IMG/VR virus record: IMGVR_UViG_3300033144_005525
Span: 125,402 to 189,401 of that record
Source: a virus
Strand: one strand, 5' to 3'
DNA: 64,000 nt
Below, piece after piece: positions 50,101-57,087 of the stretch; position 1 is the stretch's first letter, and every line of letters begins with the position of its first letter. The notes beneath the pieces were generated by a model, which was not told the DNA's origin, did no database searches, and worked only from the letters and a program-made list of their open reading frames with translations. A program made the position numbers and the translations under genes.

Positions 50101-51168
50101 CGAGTAATTTAGATCTGTGGCAGTGCTAGTGAAGGCAACAGCGCCACCGAGCAGATCAGTTAGGGTCGCCTCCGTATCTCCTGTAGCCACACTATCAATC
50201 AGATAATCTCCGGCGTCATCACCAGACAACACCCGAAGGATGAGTCCTACTTGATCCGCAACGAAGCCGCTCCCAAGGAAGACATCGCTCCCAACACTAG
50301 TGGCCCCGTCATCTCCTTCGTTGACACCTTTGATGCTGTTATTGGAACGGGCAAGTGTGTAGGACTTACCAGCTATGGTAAGCAGACGACCAGCAGAGAT
50401 CGGCAAACCAGCAGGGGTCTCAACGAAACTACCATCTACCAGAGGGGTGGTAACCAAGTTGAAGAAGTCGGGAGAGTCCTCCAGTACGATACCTGTGTCC
50501 GAATCGATGGGAAGAGTAGCACCCTCCAACCCAGCTTGATCATCGGCCAAGATACCTGCGACCAACGTAGAGTCAAACTCCAGACCAGAGCTGTACTGAA
50601 TCCATCTCTTCTGGAAAACTGTCTGGATGTCTCTGATGCTCTTGTTGTAGTCGTACTGATACAGCTTCAAGAGCTCGGCCGCTGTTATCTGAATGGCAGC
50701 AGACCACAGAACTTCGAATCTCTCTTTGTCTTCTACGATATTCCAGAAGTCGGATAGGTAATTCCAAATCCAACTGGCATCTGGAACAAGCCCACGGTTG
50801 TTGGGGACGATGAGTAAGTTGATGTCCGTACTGCCAACAGCAATTGCAGAGTCCACCGTCCCATCATTGACTACCAGACCGACCTCGTAGAATCCCGTGA
50901 TGTCCGGAGCAAAACTGACCACTGCTCCGTCTGGATCTAGCTCAACAAATCCTTCTTGCTCTACTTGAGATCCGATGGGGAATCTCAAGAAGCTCCAGCT
51001 GTACGTTAGTACTCCAGCAGGCATGCCGTCTGCATCAAAGGACGCTCGGCCATCCATCTTCACTACAGATCCCAATACAGAGACCTGAGTTGCCGGAGTA
51101 ATGATGGCTACTGGACCTACGTTGTCCTCGACTCCGAAGCTGTACCCTCTTGTAATCGAAGTAGCCAT
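47125..51168 (-). CDS. Giant baseplate/tail protein with N-terminal PKD-like domain
   Basis: A 1347-residue protein from ATG 51168. Residues about 15-118 resemble a PKD/Ig-like fold (VKMDGRASFDADGMPAGVL, then YEVGLVVNDGTVDSA). Residues 125-200 are helical with many aromatic residues (WIWNYLSDFWNIVEDKERF). Beyond 250 the chain is beta-rich with repeated small modules containing G-D-x-L or G-x-L-L-V-I patterns such as AGRLLTIAGKSYTL and GDLLVISEGPNSGQYEV. The latter is very like SGTSAGSYKILSVG and SGTSAGDYIIRSFD in the baseplate protein at 57073-62034, indicating a shared repeat module. It is likely a baseplate or tail-fibre network component. Confidence 0.65.
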   Translation of the reverse strand: MATSITRGYSFGVEDNVGPVAIITPATQVSVLGSVVKMDGRASFDADGMPAGVLTYSWSFLRFPIGSQVEQEGFVELDPDGAVVSFAPDITGFYEVGLVVNDGTVDSAIAVGSTDINLLIVPNNRGLVPDASWIWNYLSDFWNIVEDKERFEVLWSAAIQITAAELLKLYQYDYNKSIRDIQTVFQKRWIQYSSGLEFDSTLVAGILADDQAGLEGATLPIDSDTGIVLEDSPDFFNLVTTPLVDGSFVETPAGLPISAGRLLTIAGKSYTLARSNNSIKGVNEGDDGATSVGSDVFLGSGFVADQVGLILRVLSGDDAGDYLIDSVATGDTEATLTDLLGGAVAFTSTATDLNYSVIPTSDNLSNFFSDVKDIPTDTAGQAWRFSSTIITTEFDLELQGVSVGDVLEVEIVRQDLNLAAVIRFQVVGVDRGRLSFVFNLDDLVDGTAASGLSEQAQLDLAETLQVTGLERDVNGVLQYALEAEAVRDVLVSNLFRSTNFETELNTETEIDLGAFVIKVRPVQVIRNTKIAVDPEILSIPLLQEFIRQPELGEIDGVLQVIGRNGSVTPIDHTPYNLVENLDYVVDDESQISGVVNTIQDSDEIEVSRGDLVDRSVRPGDTMEVVSGATSVIYTILRVIDPEHIRVKPKPIANESSVPMTITRRVLGKFIRFITGSFSKDNPAPPRLWSELTFFSNDPNIEANFGVLVGVRREDLERGTVTAPYKSVVAGLMFALTNGPVHENLRLAAQILLGLPFAENTGVITEINPNFRIRSDGSSLFGRILVDALDSNGDRLGITNVYLYPQGRQLVDQDNPGEFLPATPNEAGIAINPTTGVDYVVGDSVEQFAVLSKGVEIQDYLSSPESIDRFVQQGSLEALITQFHSFQLRINADVTTPSDVNQTTNFIQRAKPHYAKLSAGLLKIVEDTVEISDALIFGRELEWFDTPSYSLPMAVKFDQGSGDESFLTVEGVMYSSYLFGEDLVTTFSSLDVTSVIGGFITPGTGQSFDSPLIRSGDLLVISEGPNSGQYEVDTVPDDNTVTVLVGAFSTAVEQRFRIFRPVINPIFQTTAEVTNGSQFVELDEGLFSAGVSAGDTFAFHGLTVDASRRYTVTKVTPAIKEIEVTPAIEEPSGTYPNGIIRRDGIEDRFFGALEADQPHAAAYTSGSAAVVFSAGSSDLDTLAFLQKGDSIESDTNPGLFHEVLDWDPSSLTAYVTPKPAFTAGPTSPTRVHRLRRPETPISFEILDRIPDESLVLELQLPVGSSDLTTAISADVGTVSAEDFDALGIEPGDFLVILEGGDSNRDIGYGLGVFPIQELPTVTALRLTRPLTVTNPSGIRYGLQRRKTL

Positions 51169-53547
51169 CTACGAATCCAGGTCTTCTGCGAACGCAATAA
51201 CAATCGCCTGTGCGTTGGCGATATCCTCTTCTAGTTGAGCTGTAGTTGCCACCTTCTTGAAGGAGATCTCGTACCCGGAGCTAAACATGGTCCGAACGAA
51301 GTCCCACTTGGATACCGAACCTTCTGTAGAGAACTGACCGAAAGCCACCACTGGGGCCAGGAACTGCGAAGAGGGGAAGTCCACGTTGTCTGAGTCCGGG
51401 ATGACTAGTACTGGATCAGCAGCGTCATCCACGAAGATGTAGAGACCATCCAACGGTCGCCTCTCCATCCTGTACGTGTGCGGTTGATCCCAATCCACTT
51501 GGAAGCTGAGAGTCTCTGGGACTCCGTCTGTTCCCACCCTCTCTACGAAGCTACTGAGCCCTGATCGCACAGCCACGCCGGCGAACTTCCCGATGTCTGT
51601 ATCTACGAACGATAAAATGTAGGACCGTAAGCCGTCGTCGATGAACATCATCGTTCCGGTTCTGGCCTTAGGTTTGTGGTCCGTAATCTGTAGACGGGCC
51701 TCGATGACGGCCCCTCTATCCGGACCTATGGGAGCGGAACGGAAGTAGACCTGAGTCTGTCCAGGGAGACTGGCCACAACCAGTTGGTCATCCACCATGG
51801 CAGAAGATCCGCTAGGACCACTACCTCCGAAGATGTAGAAAGGCAGAGAAGTAGGACCGAACCCACCGCCCAATAGATGGATGCCGAACAATGGATTGAG
51901 CTCTCCGAATCCACTGGTTGTGAGTACCCAGACCGGATCTGTAGGAGCTAAGTTTGGGAGTGCATCGTCCGCACTCTCGTAGGCTTGATACAGGTGGGAG
52001 TACTTCAAGCTACGTAGCTCAAAGATACCAGCCGTATCTATCTCACTCAGATGACCGAATGCGATGAAGGCTGGGAGCGCACTCACTCCGAGATCAGCAC
52101 CAGTGGGGAAGTTCGATCTGTCGAAATCCACAGAGAGTACAGGAGTGAGGATGTCTTCCTCAGAGTACAGCTCCACTTTATTCCTGCGGGGATCCACAAT
52201 GAATCTGAACTTGGTCGACGTTGCCCAGTCGATATCTGTGGCTGGTAGGAGGTGCTCATCTACTTGTGAGGCATCTCCTCCAGGATTCAAGAGTCCTACA
52301 GTACGGGTGTCTCCTTCAATCAGGTTGATCATGAAGACGGACTGACCGTCCCAGATCATCACACCCATACCAGTCATACGCCCATTGATTGTCCTTGTAG
52401 GGACACCAGAGAACTCCATCTCCAACAGAAGACCGTTGGTGTTGTCGCTGAGGAAACCAGGCTCCTCTCGATGGATAGCTACATGGGTATTCGCAGTGGA
52501 CTTGATGAGCTGTACAGACCCTGAGCTGGGTACGGACACGACACCAGCTGGATCTGGGTTAGGAAATACAGTGTCGTCTGGACCGAACCAGGAGGATACA
52601 TCTACCTTTCTGGGATCCCCTCCTTCGTAGCGTACGGTCTCATCGGTCCGACGTGTGGTGAAGAAGTTCCCTGGTCGGGCTCCACCAATGATCGGGAAGC
52701 CTACGTCTTTGGTGACTGCCAGGTTCCCAATGGTTACTCGATCTCCAATAGCTCCTTCGATTCCGTAGACAGCAGTGAGCTCAGACGCAGAGCCTCGAGG
52801 GGGAGTGGATTGCCCGGACTCCGTATCGAACGACTGGAAAGAAGAGATGGGCTCGACCAACAAGATCGTAGTCAAGCTGTTCGTCTCATCGATAGCGTAG
52901 AGCTCTACCTGGCTGGAGATCTCATTCCACACCAGGACATATCGACGCTCGAGACCGGTCCAATCGAATGGAATGGATACATCGGGCACCCGAACACCGA
53001 GAGAGTCGGCTGGTCCTGCCAACCTAATCCTCGGTGTCCCGCTCGGGTTGTCAAAGAACATGTAGGCCGCGGTGTTGCGGGGACCGTGCTCTAGTCCTAG
53101 TACAGCCCCGAGCTCTCCAATCGTAATCACGTTGGGCTCAAGGACTGCCGTGACCATGGCGTCCTCAAACCCTGTCCCAGCATCGATACTGGTGAAGTAC
53201 GTAGACTTCTGAGGAGTGGCTAGAGTCTTGGTGATTTGAACACCTTCAGCCACCACTGCAATCGTAGATTTCTCTGGGTCTACGATGCCGTGAAGAAGAG
53301 AGGAGAACTGAGTTCGCGGTAGGGCTGTTTCGAACGGCTCCGTTCCATCAGCGGTGACCTGTGCCCACCCAACAACGATCTGGATGAGGTTGGCCACCAC
53401 ATGAGTCTCGATGTCTCGAATCGAGAGTCGTAGTGCATCCGTGAGCCCAGACCCAGCTTGGTCTGGAGTTGGCGCAAGATTAACAATGAACGGAGCAAAG
53501 AGACCCCCGCCCATTGGGAACGCTAATCCTATCGCCAGTCCTGACAT
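51169..53547 (-). CDS. Structural protein with repeated concanavalin-like (LamG-type) domains
   Basis: A 792-residue protein from ATG 53547. After a hydrophobic N terminus (MSGLAIGLAFPMGGGLFAPF) three beta-sandwich-like segments follow, at about 130-290, 345-520 and 590-770. The second and third align by eye: VELYSEEDILTPVLSVDFDR...AFIAFGHLS and LYIFVDDAADPVLVIPDSDN...PVVAFGQFS, each closing with a strand that names the fold edge. Such jelly-roll domains bind carbohydrates on cell surfaces, so a receptor-binding role is likely. It lies beside the PKD-domain protein and the tail fibre. Sugar binding itself is not demonstrated. Confidence 0.6.
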   Translation of the reverse strand: MSGLAIGLAFPMGGGLFAPFIVNLAPTPDQAGSGLTDALRLSIRDIETHVVANLIQIVVGWAQVTADGTEPFETALPRTQFSSLLHGIVDPEKSTIAVVAEGVQITKTLATPQKSTYFTSIDAGTGFEDAMVTAVLEPNVITIGELGAVLGLEHGPRNTAAYMFFDNPSGTPRIRLAGPADSLGVRVPDVSIPFDWTGLERRYVLVWNEISSQVELYAIDETNSLTTILLVEPISSFQSFDTESGQSTPPRGSASELTAVYGIEGAIGDRVTIGNLAVTKDVGFPIIGGARPGNFFTTRRTDETVRYEGGDPRKVDVSSWFGPDDTVFPNPDPAGVVSVPSSGSVQLIKSTANTHVAIHREEPGFLSDNTNGLLLEMEFSGVPTRTINGRMTGMGVMIWDGQSVFMINLIEGDTRTVGLLNPGGDASQVDEHLLPATDIDWATSTKFRFIVDPRRNKVELYSEEDILTPVLSVDFDRSNFPTGADLGVSALPAFIAFGHLSEIDTAGIFELRSLKYSHLYQAYESADDALPNLAPTDPVWVLTTSGFGELNPLFGIHLLGGGFGPTSLPFYIFGGSGPSGSSAMVDDQLVVASLPGQTQVYFRSAPIGPDRGAVIEARLQITDHKPKARTGTMMFIDDGLRSYILSFVDTDIGKFAGVAVRSGLSSFVERVGTDGVPETLSFQVDWDQPHTYRMERRPLDGLYIFVDDAADPVLVIPDSDNVDFPSSQFLAPVVAFGQFSTEGSVSKWDFVRTMFSSGYEISFKKVATTAQLEEDIANAQAIVIAFAEDLDS

Positions 53548-53550
53548 GAG

Positions 53551-54072
53551 CTATGCCGCCGCTTCCTTTGAGGTCTCAGGCTTATTCCGAGGGTCTTCGT
53601 CCAAGGCCTTGATGACTGCCTTGGGGAAGCAGAGCATTTGCCGATTCAACCGTGGATGGATACCCCAACCAGGCATAGTCGCCGGTCCGGTTGGACTGAT
53701 GTGCATGACCTTCGGATTCTGACAGGCCTCTTCCCAGTTCTTCCAGTCTTCCTCCGCTAGAACCATTACAGGAACGCCATCATACGTGTCCGCTGAGAGG
53801 GACTCATGGTAGGCCTCCCAGATTGCGTCCATGGACAGCCCGAGCTTGTAGGTGGTGACCCACTTGGGATTGTCCTCGACCTTCTCGAGGAAAGTCTTCC
53901 AATCCATAAGACCATTGTCTCCCTCGATTTCTTCTCCACTACTCCGCTCTTTGAAGCGGAGCTTCTTGGGATCCAGCATCACATATTTCTTCGGCATCGG
54001 TCCTCCCTTTTTACGTTTGGTTCTCCGTCTCTTACCAGCCCGACGGACTCTACTTTTTGGCCCGTTTCCCAT
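53551..54072 (-). CDS. Hypothetical protein with very basic N terminus
   Basis: A 173-residue reading from ATG 54072. The first 25 residues are almost purely basic (RVRRAGKRRRTKRKKGG). A second ATG at 53997 (MPKKYVMLDP), preceded by GGGAGGA, would give 148 residues and may be the main start; both could be used. The rest is soluble with several Trp (DWKTFLEKVEDNPKWVTTYKLG) and a folded middle. It is followed by the LamG-type protein. Function unknown; the basic arm could contact DNA or phosphates. Confidence 0.5.
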   Translation of the reverse strand: MGNGPKSRVRRAGKRRRTKRKKGGPMPKKYVMLDPKKLRFKERSSGEEIEGDNGLMDWKTFLEKVEDNPKWVTTYKLGLSMDAIWEAYHESLSADTYDGVPVMVLAEEDWKNWEEACQNPKVMHISPTGPATMPGWGIHPRLNRQMLCFPKAVIKALDEDPRNKPETSKEAAA

Positions 54073-54073
54073 A

Positions 54074-56698
54074 TTAGGTCAAGAAGCCAAACAGACGAGC
54101 TGCGTCATTCACCTGCTTAAGTTTTCGTGACAGTTGATAGATGGCGTTACGAATCGCCGCTGCATCTGTGGCGTAGGTAGACAAATCAGTCCAGTTATCA
54201 ACCTGATCAGTGGTGCCACCGGAGGTGACGTTGTTGGTGAGATCCGCACCGGAGGTCTGCTGAGCTACCGCTGTTGTTCCCAGAACTCCGAAGGTTGAAC
54301 CAGCATGTTCGAAGGCCCCACCTACCGAGAGGCCGTCATCGAAGAGGACATCTCCGGCATCTACCCACAATGCTCTTGGGTTAGTGATGACGACGTTCCC
54401 GCCACTGACTGCGGGGGCCGCACTGATATAGACCGTCGTCGCATTGACGATGGTCTGAGAGCCCGTGTCCGAAGTGAAGGTGGGGGCCAGGATGCGGACT
54501 GCTGTTTGATCTGTGGAGACAGAGGCGAAGTTGATGAAGCTGTCGATGTCGAAATCGATATAGATTGCGTTGCCATCGCTCAGATCGGTATGGGTATTTG
54601 AGTTGAGGTTCAGGATAGGAGTCATGAAAACTCCGTCCTTCACCTCCTGAGTCACTGTCAATGAAGTGTGTGCGTTGATGTTCCGGAAGAGGGATCCACC
54701 AGAACCGACATCGTTGGTGGATCCACTAGGCAGAAGGTCTTCACCCACAACGATATCGCCGACCGAAGACCATACACCTGTATTAGAGATGTCCCCAGCT
54801 GATGAATACGCGGCTGCGTCCACACTGAACATGAAGTGGGCCCCACCACCTCCACCACCCGCACTTACTGTCTGTAGCTGAAGCCCGAACTTCGTTATCT
54901 CGTTCTCGGAGCCCCCTCCTTCTGCAGAATCCCATGAGGTTCCTTCGAAAACCAATACTGGGGACCACTGAGGAGATCCAACTGTGGACACTGTGGTGTT
55001 CTGAAGAAGAAGAGCAGTAACACCGTCGGTAGTTACGACTCCCACTGAATCAATGACGGTAGTAACGGCTCCGGCGTCTACCGTGATAGAAGTTCCACCG
55101 TCGTATGCCTCGTCTAGAGTCGTTGCTCCTCCAGCAGCTGCCGCCCACGACAGAATGCCAGCGTCGGTGCTCGACAAGACATAGCCAGTCGTAGCTGCAA
55201 CTGCGGCTGGCCAGGTGAGTGTGTGGTCAGTTACCACCGCAGGCACGGACTGGGTCAATTTCCCAGAGGTCGCTCCTGTCTGTGCGATCGACCCATCAAC
55301 TCTAATTGCGCCACTTGACCACAAGGCCCACGGGTTGGTAATCGTAACGTTGGTACCCTCTGTAGGTACTCCAGCGATTCTCCAGGTTGCACAGTCAGTG
55401 ATCGTAACTACATCGGTATCAGCTGAGTAATCTGTGGTGTCGAAGTAGTAACCAGCCTGCTCAGCTATTGTCCCTCCGCCTGTGGTGTACTGGATGGTGT
55501 CGAGCTCAAAGGCCACGTGGAAGAAAGAATCAATATCTACACCAGTGTAATTGCCGTGAACGTAGAGAGCCCCAGTTGCAGTGTCATTGGGATCTACATT
55601 ATTCGCGGTTATCTCTACACCGCTATCGACATAGATCAATCCTGACGTGACACTGATAGCCCGCGCCTCGTTATCCGTACTGGCGTGAGAAATAGAGAGG
55701 CCTGCCCCACCGGCGTTGGCCCCCATCGCTATGAAAAGACCATCTCCGGAATCAAAACCGGTCGGAGTTTTATTGATCTCCAGGACATTGGTGCCATCTA
55801 CCTCCGTGGTTTGGATGACTACGGCACCGTCGTGGGCAGTGATGGTCCTGCCTCCTCCCGCAGACCCGAAGTCGTAAGCACCCTGAAGACTGGTACCGGA
55901 AGCACCTGGGATAGTTACCGTACTGACCCCGGATCCTCCATCCGCTACAGATACTCCAGAGCCAGCGAAATTGATTGTGGTGTGTGGAGTGTTGGTGACA
56001 GGACTACCCTCATCCTGAATGGTCAGGGTCGAGTCTCCCCACACTGCATCCGCTGCAGCCCCCTGTGTCTTCAAGAACTGCCCTGCTGTCCCGGGAACCA
56101 ATGCGGATACAGCTGACCCATCAGAGAACCAGACGGATCCTTGAGCTACTGTCTCAAGCAATCCGATGTGGGTATCGATCTGAGCGTGGGTGTGGGTACC
56201 AGATCCGCTGAGGTTATTGTGGACGACATTGGCCTCAACAACATCGATGTCGATCTCGTTGTTGCCTACCTCATCTACAATGGAGACCTTGGACGACCCC
56301 GCATTGAGGCCCTTGAACTCGAGGTCTACTCCAGACTTCTGTTTGAAGACACCCACTCCTCCGACGTTCACATTCGAGGCCGTGTTGACCTCTCCACTAC
56401 CTCCAGTGGTGATGTTGATATCAGAACCACCGCCACCACCTACGTGCAGGAACAGCTGATCGGATGTGTCAAACCAGAGATAGTCGTCTACGCCGGAGGG
56501 AGCTGGGTCCGTCGCTTGCGGAGACAAGCCGTACCATTCTGCTCCACGGAGGACACCCTTTACGTCCTCGACAGCTTGATTGAGCGTGTTCCAATCGATG
56601 TCTGCAACGTACTTTGTCGAATCCCCACCACCGGGGATCGGATTCAGGTTGGTCTTCGGAAAGAACAACGCGGTGTCATCGTAGACAAAATTGGGCAT
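54074..56698 (-). CDS. Tail fibre protein
   Basis: An 874-residue protein from ATG 56698. It is typical of trimeric phage fibres: an N-terminal docking part (FVYDDTALFFPKTNLNPI), then hundreds of residues rich in Gly, Thr, Val, Ala and Asp with short strands, motifs such as HTHAQIDTHIG and GTAGQFLKTQGAAADAVWG, and TTTAL-type repeats. Paired segments with TNPWALW and TNPRALW occur at about 460 and 780, each after V-T/V-I-T-N-P, showing an internal repeat. The C-terminal 40 residues are a helical coil (AIRNAIYQLSRKLKQV), often needed for trimerisation. It would bind the host surface. It is divergent from the small zinc gene at 56785. Confidence 0.75.
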   Translation of the reverse strand: MPNFVYDDTALFFPKTNLNPIPGGGDSTKYVADIDWNTLNQAVEDVKGVLRGAEWYGLSPQATDPAPSGVDDYLWFDTSDQLFLHVGGGGGSDINITTGGSGEVNTASNVNVGGVGVFKQKSGVDLEFKGLNAGSSKVSIVDEVGNNEIDIDVVEANVVHNNLSGSGTHTHAQIDTHIGLLETVAQGSVWFSDGSAVSALVPGTAGQFLKTQGAAADAVWGDSTLTIQDEGSPVTNTPHTTINFAGSGVSVADGGSGVSTVTIPGASGTSLQGAYDFGSAGGGRTITAHDGAVVIQTTEVDGTNVLEINKTPTGFDSGDGLFIAMGANAGGAGLSISHASTDNEARAISVTSGLIYVDSGVEITANNVDPNDTATGALYVHGNYTGVDIDSFFHVAFELDTIQYTTGGGTIAEQAGYYFDTTDYSADTDVVTITDCATWRIAGVPTEGTNVTITNPWALWSSGAIRVDGSIAQTGATSGKLTQSVPAVVTDHTLTWPAAVAATTGYVLSSTDAGILSWAAAAGGATTLDEAYDGGTSITVDAGAVTTVIDSVGVVTTDGVTALLLQNTTVSTVGSPQWSPVLVFEGTSWDSAEGGGSENEITKFGLQLQTVSAGGGGGGAHFMFSVDAAAYSSAGDISNTGVWSSVGDIVVGEDLLPSGSTNDVGSGGSLFRNINAHTSLTVTQEVKDGVFMTPILNLNSNTHTDLSDGNAIYIDFDIDSFINFASVSTDQTAVRILAPTFTSDTGSQTIVNATTVYISAAPAVSGGNVVITNPRALWVDAGDVLFDDGLSVGGAFEHAGSTFGVLGTTAVAQQTSGADLTNNVTSGGTTDQVDNWTDLSTYATDAAAIRNAIYQLSRKLKQVNDAARLFGFLT

Positions 56699-56755
56699 GT
56701 CGTACCTTTTCCCGAAGCCTTTGGGCCTTGTGCTAGTCTACTTGCGAGCGCAGAG

Positions 56756-56775
56756 AAGCGTCAATTAAGACGCTT
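56756..56775 (+). promoter_or_regulatory. Perfect palindrome upstream of the zinc-ribbon gene
   Basis: AAGCGTC (56756-56762) and GACGCTT (56769-56775) form a seven-base-pair repeat around AATTAA, just nine bases before ATG 56785 and 58 bases before the fibre gene in the other direction. As double-stranded DNA it is a possible operator; as RNA it is a hairpin next to the ribosome site GGGGGTG. The 86-base gap holds no clear -35/-10 pair. Confidence 0.5.
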
Positions 56776-56784
56776 GGGGGTGTC

Positions 56785-57087
56785 ATGATTTTCAAGGAGA
56801 TGGACCCTACAGAAGTACTGGGCCTCTTGGAAGGACATGAGAATGTCTTGCAGAAGGAGATCCAGAGCCATGAGGCCTACTTCGAGTCCCTCCAGTGTCC
56901 CTACTGTAGGGGTAGCTGCAGGAGTTTCGTATCTCCTGAAAGGCTGTTCGAGGCTAACTCCATGCTCCCCAAATACCTCGCTGAATGTAACGACTGTGGA
57001 CATCAGTTCGAGCCTTACACCAAGATCGAGCTACGGGGACCGGTACGGAATCCTCTGCAGGATGACGACGGCCTACAGTCGGACTAG
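56785..57087 (+). CDS. Small zinc-ribbon protein on the opposite strand of the tail block
   Basis: A 100-residue protein from ATG 56785, with GGGGGTG upstream. Residues 1-35 form an acidic helix (LGLLEGHENVLQKEIQSHEA). CPYC (38-41) and Cys45, then CNDC (about 68-71) give a zinc-ribbon-like site followed by HQF. The end is polar. It is the only plus-strand gene in over 21 kb and runs convergent into the baseplate gene with a 15-base overlap. Its isolation and the palindrome in front of it suggest separate, possibly early or self-controlled expression. The role is unknown; a small DNA- or RNA-binding regulator would fit. Confidence 0.6.
   Translation: MIFKEMDPTEVLGLLEGHENVLQKEIQSHEAYFESLQCPYCRGSCRSFVSPERLFEANSMLPKYLAECNDCGHQFEPYTKIELRGPVRNPLQDDDGLQSD

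Noticed and set aside
56761-57003. An 80-codon minus-strand frame opposite the zinc-ribbon gene
   Set aside because: The plus-strand frame has the C-x-x-C pairs, a ribosome site and a matching upstream palindrome; the minus-strand frame has none of these.
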